Shown: one piece after another, positions 47,197 through 56,157 of the stretch | Layout of the letters: each line of letters begins with the position of its first letter | How positions within the stretch are numbered: position 1 is the first letter of the stretch | DNA from: Tenacibaculum sp. SG-28 | GTDB lineage: Bacteria; Bacteroidota; Bacteroidia; Flavobacteriales; Flavobacteriaceae | Reading direction: 5' to 3' | NCBI RefSeq assembly: GCF_002954385.1 | Contig: NZ_MQVY01000003.1 | Location: 135,732 to 199,731, forward strand | DNA: 64,000 bases | Position numbers and translations under genes: made by a program | The notes under the pieces: model-generated | What the model saw: the letters and a program-made list of their open reading frames with translations, nothing else | Told to the model about the DNA's origin: nothing | The model's database searches: none

Positions 47197-48228
47197 ATGA
47201 GAGCCCTTCAATTCTTAGCTATACTGCTACTTCCTGCCACTGTGTATATTGCTTTTACCAGCACTGGTTGGTTAGTATTTTTACCACTCCTAACCTTTTT
47301 CGTAGGCATTCCTCTGTTAGAATTTGTATGCAAACCCTCTAGTTCAAACTTTACTCCTGAAGAAGAAGCCATAGAAAAAGAAAACAAATTATATACTTAC
47401 ATACTGTACCTTACCGTACCTATTCAAGTCGGTTTTTTGGTTTGGTTTTTATATGTTATTCAAGAACCAAACCTCAGCACTTTTGATATGGTGGGAAGAA
47501 TTTCTGCCATGGGCCTTATGTGCGGTATTCTGGGAATTAATGTAGGACACGAGCTCGGACATAGAAACAATAGGTTTGATGAATTCCTCGGAGAAATTTT
47601 ACTATTAACCTCACTCGATACACATTTTTTACCCTACCATAATGCAGGACACCATCTTAATGTTGCTACCCCAAAAGATGCTGCTACTGCAAGAAAAAAT
47701 GAAATCCTATACGTTTTTTGGGTTCGTTCGCATTTTCAAAGTTATTACCAAGCATGGGTTGCAGAAAACAATAGACTGAAGAATTCCGGAAGAACCTGGT
47801 TCCATTATCAAAACAGAATGCTTATCTACACAATCGCTAATTTTGTTTTATTAGGAATTATCTACTTTACCTTTGGTACACAAGTAGTTCTATTTTTTAT
47901 TGCCGCTGCGGTATTTGGTATTTTATTACTAGAAACTGTAAACTACATTGAGCATTATGGCTTACTTCGTAAAAAAAATAAGTTTGGCAGGTACGAGCGG
48001 GTTAAAAGAACACATTCTTGGAATTCCGACCACGTGATTGGTAAATTAATGCTCTTTAATTTATCGCGACATTCCGACCATCACTATAATGGGAGCAAGC
48101 ATTACCAAATTTTAAAGTCGCTTCCGGAGAGCCCACAAATGCCTACAGGATACCCTGGTATGATGCTGGTTTCGCTAATCCCTCCCTTATGGTTTAAATT
48201 AATGAACAAAAAACTCCTTGATCTATAA
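47197..48228 (+). CDS. alkB: AlkB-type alkane 1-monooxygenase / fatty-acid-desaturase-superfamily hydroxylase
   Basis: A 343-residue integral-membrane di-iron enzyme. The His boxes are HELGHRNN (His118, His122), YHNAGHHLN (His148, His152, His153) and LSRHSDHHYNGSKHYQ (His292, His295, His296), with NYIEHYGL between, which is the AlkB signature. Several hydrophobic helices precede and separate them. AlkB hydroxylates the terminal carbon of medium alkanes or similar chains using rubredoxin. The aldehyde dehydrogenase follows after 2 bases. No rubredoxin or alcohol dehydrogenase gene is nearby, so the true substrate may not be a simple alkane. Confidence 0.9.
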   Translation: MRALQFLAILLLPATVYIAFTSTGWLVFLPLLTFFVGIPLLEFVCKPSSSNFTPEEEAIEKENKLYTYILYLTVPIQVGFLVWFLYVIQEPNLSTFDMVGRISAMGLMCGILGINVGHELGHRNNRFDEFLGEILLLTSLDTHFLPYHNAGHHLNVATPKDAATARKNEILYVFWVRSHFQSYYQAWVAENNRLKNSGRTWFHYQNRMLIYTIANFVLLGIIYFTFGTQVVLFFIAAAVFGILLLETVNYIEHYGLLRKKNKFGRYERVKRTHSWNSDHVIGKLMLFNLSRHSDHHYNGSKHYQILKSLPESPQMPTGYPGMMLVSLIPPLWFKLMNKKLLDL

Positions 48229-48230
48229 AA

Positions 48231-49604
48231 ATGTCTGTACCTACTATCATTCAAAAACAAAAGCAATATTTCAAAACACAAGAAACTAAATCTATTTCCT
48301 TCCGAAAAAACACTTTAAAAAAATTAAAAAGTGAACTTATTCGCAGAGAACAAGATATTATAACTGCCCTGCACTTAGATTTTAAAAAATCGGAATACGA
48401 GGCTGTAATGACCGAAATAAGCATCGTGCTGTCAGAGCTAAATTTAGCCATTAAAAACATACGTTCTTGGAGTAGAGCCAAAAGCGTACGCCCATCGCTA
48501 TTGAACTTTCCCTCTAGTGCCAAAATATACAAAGAACCTTATGGGGCTGTCTTGATTATAGCTCCTTGGAATTATCCGTACCAACTAGCACTTTCTCCTG
48601 TTATTGGTGCGATTGCAGCTGGTAATACCGTGGTGCTAAAACCTTCGGAACTCACCCCAAACACCAGTAAAATTTTACGAGAAATTATAGAAACAATATG
48701 CAAGGAGGCACATGTGGCCGTTATAGAAGGTGGGGTTGCTGTAGCGCAAGAACTTTTAGCGCAGCGCTGGGATTATATCTTTTTCACAGGTAGTGTGAGT
48801 GTTGGAAAAATTGTTGCAAAAGCAGCAGCAGAACACTTAACTCCTGTAACTTTAGAACTCGGTGGAAAAAGCCCCTGTATCGTTGACGAAACTGCCAACA
48901 TTAAGCTCACTGCAAAACGAATTGTTTGGGGGAAGTTTATCAATGGCGGACAAACCTGTATTGCCCCGGATTATCTGTTAATTCACCAATCTGTTAAGGA
49001 TGAATTCATAGCGCATTTTAGAGAAGAAATTCAAAAGGCCTACGGAAACAATCCGCAAAAATCTGCAGATTATCCACGTATTATTAACACCAAAAATTTC
49101 GACAGACTTGCCGTTATGCTTGAAAATAATGACTGTGTTATTGGAGGGGAAACCGATAGGGAAGACCGATATATTGCACCAACTCTGATTCACGAACCCA
49201 ACTTGGATAGCCCCGCAATGCAAGAAGAAATATTCGGTCCTATATTTCCACTGCTTTCATATAAAACTGAGAGTGATATTGAAAGGATACTCACAAAATA
49301 CGACAAACCACTTGCCCTGTATGTATTCACCAAAACTAAAAAATTTGCCAACAAAATGATTGCACGCTATTCTTTTGGAGGAGGAACCATCAACGACACC
49401 ACAGTTCACTTTGCCAATCATAGACTTCCTTTCGGAGGCGTTGGAGAGAGCGGTATCGGTGGTTATCACGGAAAGCGTACCTTTGATACATTTACCCATC
49501 ATAAAGGGTTGGTAAACCGAGGTACTTGGTTAGATGTGCCAACGCGATATGCACCTTATACAGGAAAACTAAAGCAATTAAAAACACTGTTGAAATTTGG
49601 ATAA
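48231..49604 (+). CDS. Aldehyde dehydrogenase (class 3-like)
   Basis: A 457-residue NAD(P)-dependent aldehyde dehydrogenase. It has APWNYPYQLALSPVIGAIAAGN, FTGSVSVGK, the catalytic Glu209 in LELGGKSPC and the nucleophile Cys243 in NGGQTCIAPDYLL. Short length and a hydrophobic/basic C-terminus resemble class 3 fatty aldehyde dehydrogenases. Tight coupling with AlkB implies oxidation of the aldehyde derived from its product to a carboxylic acid. Confidence 0.93.
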   Translation: MSVPTIIQKQKQYFKTQETKSISFRKNTLKKLKSELIRREQDIITALHLDFKKSEYEAVMTEISIVLSELNLAIKNIRSWSRAKSVRPSLLNFPSSAKIYKEPYGAVLIIAPWNYPYQLALSPVIGAIAAGNTVVLKPSELTPNTSKILREIIETICKEAHVAVIEGGVAVAQELLAQRWDYIFFTGSVSVGKIVAKAAAEHLTPVTLELGGKSPCIVDETANIKLTAKRIVWGKFINGGQTCIAPDYLLIHQSVKDEFIAHFREEIQKAYGNNPQKSADYPRIINTKNFDRLAVMLENNDCVIGGETDREDRYIAPTLIHEPNLDSPAMQEEIFGPIFPLLSYKTESDIERILTKYDKPLALYVFTKTKKFANKMIARYSFGGGTINDTTVHFANHRLPFGGVGESGIGGYHGKRTFDTFTHHKGLVNRGTWLDVPTRYAPYTGKLKQLKTLLKFG

Positions 49605-49643
49605 TTTCAACACCACAAACCCAAACTAAAAACTCCCTACCCT

Positions 49644-50377
49644 ATGTCGAAAAAACGGTATCAGAAGCGATTGATTACAGAAGATCTGTTCGCGTATATG
49701 ACCCAGAAAAAGCGTTAGATTCTTCCATTGTTAAAAAATGTATCGCACAAGCAAGTTTAGCACCAAATAGCAGCAACATGCAACTTTGGGAATTTGTTCA
49801 TGTTACTTCTAAAGAGACTATCGCAGAGTTAGTCCCGCTGTGTTTTGGACAAAATGCCGCAAAAACAGCACAAGAATTAGTTGTTTTTGTGGTTCGAAAA
49901 GATCTGTGGAGAAAGAGAGCTAAAGCCAATCTTCAGTACATGGATAAAGTTTTTGGAAAGAACAAACCAAAAAAGGAGCAGTCCTCTCGTGAAAAAGTAG
50001 CAAGAAATTATTACGGTAAATTAATTCCTTTTGCATATGCGGATTTTTTAGGAATAGTAGGATGGTTAAAATACCTAATGGTTCTAGTTATGGGCCTGTT
50101 TAAACCGATGTATCGGGAGGTTCGAAAAAGCGACATGCGCATTGTTGCCCACAAAACTTGTGGTCTTGCAGCCCAAACATTCATGCTATCCATGGCTGCC
50201 GAGGGTTACGATACCTGTCCAATGGAAGGCTCCGATACTTGGCGGGTAAAACGCATTTTAGGAATTCCTAGAAGCGCGGAGATTAACATGATCATTTCTT
50301 GTGGTATCCGAAAACCAGAAGGAGTTTATGGCGAACGATTTAGAATTCCTTTTGAAGAAATCTATACCGAAATATAA
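49644..50377 (+). CDS. Nitroreductase-family protein, frameshifted at the 5' end
   Basis: The open frame spans 49526-50377, but its first 35 codons overlap the aldehyde dehydrogenase and look random. Reading the A6 run at 49650-49655 as seven gives an ATG start at 49644 (MSKKTVSEAIDYRRSVRVYD) and a 244-residue protein. RRSVRVYDPEKALDSSIV, ASLAPNSSNMQLWEFV and the C-terminal GYDTCPMEGSD are typical of FMN-dependent nitroreductases. A central basic insertion (KNKPKKEQSSREK) and a hydrophobic segment (FLGIVGWLKYLMVLVMGLF) are unusual. Substrate unknown; third gene of the alkB-aldehyde dehydrogenase group. Confidence 0.83.
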
Positions 50378-50384
50378 TACTAAA

Positions 50385-50413
50385 AAAAGGGATGCTATAT
50401 TAGCATCCCTTTT
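50385..50413. terminator. Bidirectional terminator
   Basis: AAAAGGGATGCT pairs with AGCATCCCTTTT around an ATATT loop, flanked by A-rich and T-rich tails. It lies between two convergent genes, the nitroreductase-like gene (plus) and the penicillin acylase-like gene (minus), and can serve both. Confidence 0.85.
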
Positions 50414-50417
50414 CACT

Positions 50418-52790
50418 TTATTGCTTTGGAGTAAGTAATAGTATATTTTCACTTTTTTGAATTTCCTCTTGTTTCAAATACATGGTATTAAATTCTCCAT
50501 TTAAATATTTTTGTACCTGATCTTTGTAGTAAGGACTAAAAACATTTCCAGATTGCCCTGTAGGAAGAATTCCAATACTATTTTCAACATCTGAAAAATC
50601 AATTACTCTTCTACTCGAAGGACCGGCAAGAATTTTATAAACACCGGTGCTATCTATCTTGTAAATTTGATTGTTGATAACCTGATCACCACCAATAGTC
50701 TCAAAAGGACCTACATTAAATATTTTTCGCAAAACACCTCCTGCTTTCCCAATCGGATGTTCGTACTCTACAGAAGCTACTCGTTTCCATTTCCAATCCT
50801 CTACATTTGCACCCAACTGCCCTTGTAAAAATGCAATTGCATTGGTAAAAGACCTTGTTACAATATCTTGTTTGGTCTCTTTCTTGTCGCTTGTACGAAT
50901 GTCATCCCACCATATGGAAGCATTCTTTTTCACCTGAGAGGATAACACTTTTTCCTCTAATGGTGTATTGACAAACTGCGGAAAAGCTTCTCCCATTTCG
51001 TCTTGAAAGGTACTTTTGATAAATTCAAACCACAAACGATTGTAAAGCACCGGACCAACTTCATCCTTACCGAAAAAACCATTCCAGTTTTTAAGAATAG
51101 TATGTGCTTTTTTACCACTAGGTGTCAGTTTCGAGGTATCCAAAGAAGCAAGCATATTACGGATTATTTCCGGAGCTGTAGCTGAAGTGACGTCATAAAT
51201 CATTTTTGCAACATCTTCTATGGTAAAATCATTTTTAGCATCCAATAATGTTTCAATACGCAATGCTCTATCTTCTGGTAAATAATAGCCTGGGTACAAC
51301 ATTCCTGCAATGGAATCTGGTTGGTTGTTGGCTGAATACACGTAGTTCCAAGACGGGTTTACCGCCTGCGGATTATTGTCAAAACTTAAATACTCCTGAA
51401 TTTCATCGTTTCCTGACGCTCCATCGAGAATGAGTTTGGTATTTAGGCTGTCTCGGTATTTATAAAGTTTTCCAGCAGCAAACCATGCAATATTATCGCT
51501 AGCATCGCCATACATTACATTTAAACCAGGAGCGTGAAGCTTTTTAGCCCCGTCTCGAAACTCGGCTAGATTTTTTGCATGTGACATGGTATAAGAAACG
51601 TCTAACAATTCGTTTTCCAACTTGGTATATATCCATTGCATTGCTATAGGTCTTTCATCATCTATGAAGGCTATTACATCATTCATGACCGGACCGTGCT
51701 GGCTTACTTTTACTTGAAATACACTATCTTTTTGGCCCTTAACTTTTATCTTCCTCTCTTTTATTGTATAATTTCTATAGCCATTAGAAGTTTTGTATTG
51801 CATTGGGTTTTCAGGATTATTTTCCTCAAAATAAAAATCAACATCATCATTTTCAAACATAGTTAACCCATAGGCGTAGTTGCGATTGTGTCCTAACAAA
51901 GGAAAAGGTGTTAATGCTAAATTATACCCATACATTTCATAGTTTGGGGTTTTGATGTGTGACTGGTACCATACAGCAGGCTGTGAAAAAGAAATGTGCG
52001 GATCGTTGGCAAAGATTACTTTTCCATTCTTGGTCTTCTCTGCTCCAATTACCCAAGCATTACTACCGATAAAAGGAGAGACGGGAACACTTTCTACTAT
52101 CGAATGAATCGCCTTGGCAAAACTAGCCTGTAATTTTGGATTCTTACTGTTTTTGATTAGAGTGAGATTTTCGGTTTCGGCATCTAGTAATTCTTGCAGA
52201 TAGGCATCTCCTAATTTCTCCTTAATCTCTGTTAGCATTGGATCTGTTTTATGGGCTACCGCAAAACTAAATGCCATATACCCATAAACATTAAAGATAT
52301 CTTCCAGACTGTATTTTTCTTTCTCTACACCAACCAAATAAAACTCTAGGGGTGTTGGCCCCTCTTGGATAAACTGATTAATGCCTTTAAGGTAAGCTTG
52401 TGCTAAAGTATAAGAGGGTTTGGATACGTCGAGCTTTTGAATCGTTTTTACCGCTTCCTCGGTAATCCCTAAGCCAGAAAAAAACTTATCAGTAGCAATG
52501 AACTCTTCTCCAAAAATCTCCGACAATCGCCCCGCTGCAATTCTTCGAATTAATTCCATTTGCCACAATCTATCTTGGGCATGAACATAGCCTAATGCCA
52601 CGTAGGCATCGTGTTCATTATTGGCATTAATATGTGGAACTCCGTTGGCATCAAAATGAACCGAAACCGGATCGTCAATACCCGATAACTTAATATTTCC
52701 GTTATAGGTTGGGTGCAGTGTTTGGGTAAATAGCCACAATCCTATTCCTAAAATTAAAAGAATTGCAATACCGATTTTTATAAATTTCAT
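50418..52790 (-). CDS. Penicillin acylase family protein
   Basis: A 790-residue Ntn-hydrolase precursor. An N-terminal membrane anchor (IGIAILLILGIGLWLF) leads to the alpha chain with YVALGYVHAQDRLWQMEL and RLSEIFGE. The autoproteolytic nucleophile is Ser243 in FIGSNAWVIGAEK, after which the beta chain has VIFANDPHISFSQPAVWYQ and FPLLGHNRNYAYGLT. Such enzymes cleave amide bonds of N-acyl compounds (beta-lactams, N-acyl homoserine lactones or N-acyl amino acids); the substrate here is unknown. Periplasmic. A -7 box at 52837-52844 probably drives it as a single gene. Confidence 0.93.
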   Translation of the reverse strand: MKFIKIGIAILLILGIGLWLFTQTLHPTYNGNIKLSGIDDPVSVHFDANGVPHINANNEHDAYVALGYVHAQDRLWQMELIRRIAAGRLSEIFGEEFIATDKFFSGLGITEEAVKTIQKLDVSKPSYTLAQAYLKGINQFIQEGPTPLEFYLVGVEKEKYSLEDIFNVYGYMAFSFAVAHKTDPMLTEIKEKLGDAYLQELLDAETENLTLIKNSKNPKLQASFAKAIHSIVESVPVSPFIGSNAWVIGAEKTKNGKVIFANDPHISFSQPAVWYQSHIKTPNYEMYGYNLALTPFPLLGHNRNYAYGLTMFENDDVDFYFEENNPENPMQYKTSNGYRNYTIKERKIKVKGQKDSVFQVKVSQHGPVMNDVIAFIDDERPIAMQWIYTKLENELLDVSYTMSHAKNLAEFRDGAKKLHAPGLNVMYGDASDNIAWFAAGKLYKYRDSLNTKLILDGASGNDEIQEYLSFDNNPQAVNPSWNYVYSANNQPDSIAGMLYPGYYLPEDRALRIETLLDAKNDFTIEDVAKMIYDVTSATAPEIIRNMLASLDTSKLTPSGKKAHTILKNWNGFFGKDEVGPVLYNRLWFEFIKSTFQDEMGEAFPQFVNTPLEEKVLSSQVKKNASIWWDDIRTSDKKETKQDIVTRSFTNAIAFLQGQLGANVEDWKWKRVASVEYEHPIGKAGGVLRKIFNVGPFETIGGDQVINNQIYKIDSTGVYKILAGPSSRRVIDFSDVENSIGILPTGQSGNVFSPYYKDQVQKYLNGEFNTMYLKQEEIQKSENILLLTPKQ

Positions 52791-52836
52791 AAAATGATTT
52801 TGATTAGGTCGTCCATCTATTTTTTTAGATTTTCCT

Positions 52837-52844
52837 CAAATATA
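52837..52844 (-). promoter_or_regulatory. Predicted -7 box TATATTTG upstream of the acylase gene
   Basis: Minus-strand TATATTTG is an exact TAnnTTTG match 47 bases before the start codon at 52790. No clear -33 element. Confidence 0.45.
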
Positions 52845-52971
52845 ACAGAAAGAAATGGAACCAAATAATTTCTCCAAAAAACGCTGTATCCGTTATTACT
52901 TATAATAAAACCAAATAATAAAACAATTAATTTATTCTATGGGCTTCTACAAAAACTAAAAAATATAGTCG

Positions 52972-52979
52972 TATTTTTG
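52972..52979 (+). promoter_or_regulatory. Predicted -7 box TATTTTTG upstream of the aminotransferase-galE operon
   Basis: TATTTTTG matches TAnnTTTG and lies 19 bases before the ATG at 52999, leaving a short leader as is usual in Bacteroidota. It heads the 52999-55139 gene pair. Confidence 0.55.
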
Positions 52980-52998
52980 CAGCGATAAAATTTTTACC

Positions 52999-54126
52999 AT
53001 GAAAAAAATACAAATGGTTGACTTACAGAGTCAATATCAAAATATAAAAGAGACAGTAGATGCCTCTATTCATGAAGTATTAAATTCGTCTTCGTATATC
53101 AATGGTCCTTTTGTTAAAGAATTTCAAGCAGATTTAGAGCAATACCTCAATATAAAGCATGTTATCCCATGTGCCAATGGAACAGATGCTTTACAGATTG
53201 CCATGATGGGATTAGGATTGCAACCTGGAGATGAAGTTATTACCGTAGATTTTACCTTTGCTGCTACTGTAGAAGTTATTGGTTTGTTAAACCTTACTCC
53301 TGTTTTAGTAGATGTAGAGTTAGATACTTTTAACATAAACATAGAAGCCTTAAAAAAAGCAATTACTCCAGAAACCAAAGCTATTGTTCCGGTGCACTTA
53401 TTCGGACAATGTGCCAATATGGAGGCTATTTTAGCAATTGCAAAAGAACACGATTTATTTGTAATAGAAGATAATGCACAAGCAATCGGAGCAGATTATA
53501 CATTTTCAGATGGAACCACTCAAAAATCCGGGACCATGGGACATGTTGGAACAACTTCCTTCTTCCCTTCTAAAAACCTGGGTTGTTATGGTGACGGTGG
53601 TGCCATTTTTACAAACGATGATGCGCTAGCACATACCCTAAGAGGTATGGTAAATCACGGAATGTACCAACGCTATTACCACGATGTAGTTGGCGTTAAT
53701 TCTCGATTAGATAGCATTCAGGCGGCGGTTTTAAAAGCAAAACTTCCACTTTTGGATAGTTATTGTGCAGCCAGAAGAAAAGCAGCAGATTACTACACGG
53801 AGCGTTTTAAAAATTCAGAAGTTATTATAACCCCAACCTTGCGTGATTTTAGTTCTCATGTATTCCACCAGTACACCTTACGAATTACCAACGGAAAAAG
53901 AGATGCTTTGCACAAGCACCTTATCCAAAAAGGAATTGCAAACTCAATATACTATCCAGTGCCATTACATGCGCAAAAGGCATATAAAGACAGCAGGTAT
54001 AAAGAGGAAGACTTTGCAGCAACCAACCAATTGGTGCAAGAAGTAATTTCCTTACCGATGCATACAGAACTTGAGGAAGATCAATTGAAGTACATAACAG
54101 AAACCGTTTTAGAATTCTTGCAATAA
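52999..54126 (+). CDS. WbpE-like DegT/DnrJ/EryC1 sugar aminotransferase
   Basis: A 375-residue PLP enzyme: CANGTDALQIAMMGLG, VEDNAQAIGADY-like Asp at about 158 and the Schiff-base Lys192 in TSFFPSKNLGCYGDGG, a form characteristic of WbpE/WlbC. These enzymes aminate UDP-3-keto-GlcNAcA. The partner oxidase, WlbA, is encoded at 24955-25890, about 27 kb away on the other strand. Here the next gene is galE, 2 bases downstream, forming a two-gene operon ended by a strong terminator. Confidence 0.88.
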   Translation: MKKIQMVDLQSQYQNIKETVDASIHEVLNSSSYINGPFVKEFQADLEQYLNIKHVIPCANGTDALQIAMMGLGLQPGDEVITVDFTFAATVEVIGLLNLTPVLVDVELDTFNINIEALKKAITPETKAIVPVHLFGQCANMEAILAIAKEHDLFVIEDNAQAIGADYTFSDGTTQKSGTMGHVGTTSFFPSKNLGCYGDGGAIFTNDDALAHTLRGMVNHGMYQRYYHDVVGVNSRLDSIQAAVLKAKLPLLDSYCAARRKAADYYTERFKNSEVIITPTLRDFSSHVFHQYTLRITNGKRDALHKHLIQKGIANSIYYPVPLHAQKAYKDSRYKEEDFAATNQLVQEVISLPMHTELEEDQLKYITETVLEFLQ

Positions 54127-54128
54127 AT

Positions 54129-55139
54129 ATGAAAAATATATTAGTTACCGGTGGTTTAGGTTTTATAGGTTCACACACCGTAGTAGAATTGCAGAATACC
54201 GGATACCACGTCATCATTGTAGATGATCTATCCAATTCAAAAATTGAAGTATTAGAGAGAATAAAGGAAATTACAGGTATTGCTCCTGAATTTCATCAAA
54301 TAGACCTCCGCATTAAGCAAGATGTTAAAGACTTGTTTGCAAATACAACTATTGATGGTATTATACATTTTGCAGCCTTCAAAGCAGTTGGAGAAAGTGT
54401 TGAAAAACCATTAGATTACTACGAAAACAACATCGGTAGTTTGGTATATCTTTTACAAGAAATGCGCGATAGAAACATCGATCATTTTATTTTTAGTTCT
54501 TCTTGCACGGTATACGGACAAGCCGACGAATTACCTATAACAGAAAACGCACCGATAAAACCAGCTGCCTCACCATATGGTAATACCAAACAAATCGGAG
54601 AAGAAATTATTAAGGAAAGCTGTGAAGCCTATGGTATGAATGCCATTGCATTGCGTTATTTCAATCCTATTGGAGCACATGACAGCATCAAAATTGGTGA
54701 ATTACCTTTAGGAGTTCCGCAAAACTTAATTCCCTTTGTAACCCAAACAGCTGCAGGAATACGAGAACAATTATCTGTTTTTGGAGACGATTACGATACC
54801 CAAGATGGTACTGCCATAAGAGACTACATTCATGTAGTGGATTTAGCAAAAGCGCATATTGTAGCTTTACAACGTCTACTTCATAAAGAAAATAAAAGCT
54901 CCTTCGAATTTTTTAATATTGGTACCGGTAAAGGAAGTTCTGTATTAGAAGTTGTGAAGTCTTTTGAAAAAGTTAGTGCTACCAAATTAAATTATAAAAT
55001 AGTAGACCGTCGCCCAGGAGACATTACTGCTGCATATGCAGATACTACCTTGGCAGAAAAAGAGTTGCGTTGGAAAACAGAAAAAAGTTTAGACGAGGCT
55101 CTATTGTCTGCGTGGCAATGGCAACAAGAAAACAAATAA
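54129..55139 (+). CDS. galE: UDP-glucose 4-epimerase
   Basis: A 336-residue GalE, the usual size: VTGGLGFIGSHTVVELQ, VDDLSNSK, HFAAFKAVGESVEKP, catalytic SPYGNTKQIGEEI (Tyr-X3-Lys) and RYFNPIGAHDSIKIGE. It interconverts UDP-glucose and UDP-galactose, and may also act on the HexNAc forms. Its location with the WbpE-like aminotransferase suggests service to surface glycan synthesis in addition to sugar catabolism. Confidence 0.95.
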   Translation: MKNILVTGGLGFIGSHTVVELQNTGYHVIIVDDLSNSKIEVLERIKEITGIAPEFHQIDLRIKQDVKDLFANTTIDGIIHFAAFKAVGESVEKPLDYYENNIGSLVYLLQEMRDRNIDHFIFSSSCTVYGQADELPITENAPIKPAASPYGNTKQIGEEIIKESCEAYGMNAIALRYFNPIGAHDSIKIGELPLGVPQNLIPFVTQTAAGIREQLSVFGDDYDTQDGTAIRDYIHVVDLAKAHIVALQRLLHKENKSSFEFFNIGTGKGSSVLEVVKSFEKVSATKLNYKIVDRRPGDITAAYADTTLAEKELRWKTEKSLDEALLSAWQWQQENK

Positions 55140-55153
55140 ATATAAATCGTACT

Positions 55154-55195
55154 AAATAAAAAACGCATCGGAAAATTCCGATGCGTTTTTTATTT
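55154..55195. terminator. Strong terminator with a perfect 19-bp stem
   Basis: Perfect 19-bp inverted arms (55154-55172 and 55177-55195; core AACGCATCGGA / TCCGATGCGTT) enclose a four-base AAAT loop, with A and T runs inside the arms so it works in both directions. It lies between galE (plus) and the convergent lipoprotein gene (minus). Confidence 0.92.
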
Positions 55196-55209
55196 GCCTT
55201 TGTAAAATA

Positions 55210-56009
55210 CTATTCCGTAAGCATAACTGTACGAGTTACGGTATTGAATGGGCCAGGTATGTTATTTCCATTTTTGTCTTGCAACGCTAATTTAATGGTT
55301 ACTTCGCCAAGTGGTAACCCCTTAATAACATATGGAGACCATTCGGTAAGTGTAAATTCTTGCCCGTTAATCGTCGCTTTTACGCTATTTCCTTTTTCAG
55401 AAAGCGTTGTATTTAAAACGAAAAAATCCAATAATAAATTCTCTGTATCTTTCCCTGCATAGGTTCCTTTAGGACGACTGTAAATTAACGTTGGATCGGT
55501 TATATTTATTCCAATAGTGTCTTTAGCGTTTTCCCCTACTACTACCTTTTTCACCACCACAGAATTCTCATTTTTTACAGATTCATGGTAAGAACGACTT
55601 AAAAAAGCCACCAAATGATGCACTCCTTTGGGAATATCTTTAGAAAAATTAGCTTCGTAATGGGCAGAATACGGTTGGTTATTTAGAATAAAATGAATGT
55701 GTTGCCCTTTTCCAGAGTTTGCCAACTTTTGCACATTAGGCTTGTGGTTTGAGCACCCAATTCGTAATTCTGAACTTCAAATTCAAAAGCAACAGTATTT
55801 GCTGAGATATTCTCGGTATCTTGCGGCATTTTTAATCGTAAGACTGCCTCTGCATATGCCGGAGAATCGCTTAACTTTTCAATAGTGATACTGGGTTTCT
55901 CTTTTACGACGATAGTTTTCTTTTCGGAAGCTTCCTTTTGCTTGCAAGCAAAGAAAAAGAGAAGTACAACTACTAATGTTTTGATTGGTAAACTTGTTAA
56001 ATATTTCAT
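55210..56009 (-). CDS. Hypothetical lipoprotein, frameshifted
   Basis: The N-terminal 108-residue piece (55683-56009) has a lipoprotein signal (LVVVLLFFFAC, Cys about residue 22). The C-terminal 174-residue piece (55210-55734) continues in another frame. One extra base at GG 55739-55740 (CC in the gene) joins them as TTSPNVQKLANSGKGQHIH, giving 266 residues. The second half, with GQHIHFILNNQPYSAHY and DIPKGVHHLVAFLSRSYHES, looks like a beta-rich periplasmic domain that may bind a ligand or metal through its His residues. I do not recognise a named family. Confidence 0.75.
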
Positions 56010-56157
56010 ATGGTAGAATTTAAATCGTAAATAGCGATACTTTTCAATAATTGTGTTGTCTAAAATTACTCAAATAATTTCAAATCTAAAACAGAAAAAT
56101 ACTTTTAGAAGTAGTATTATAAAAATAACATCTACTTTCAGCATGTCTACAGCAAGT

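Noticed and set aside
49526..49643. N-terminal extension of the nitroreductase-like protein
   Set aside because: It overlaps the end of the aldehyde dehydrogenase gene in another frame and has no family similarity; repair of the A run gives a proper start at 49644.
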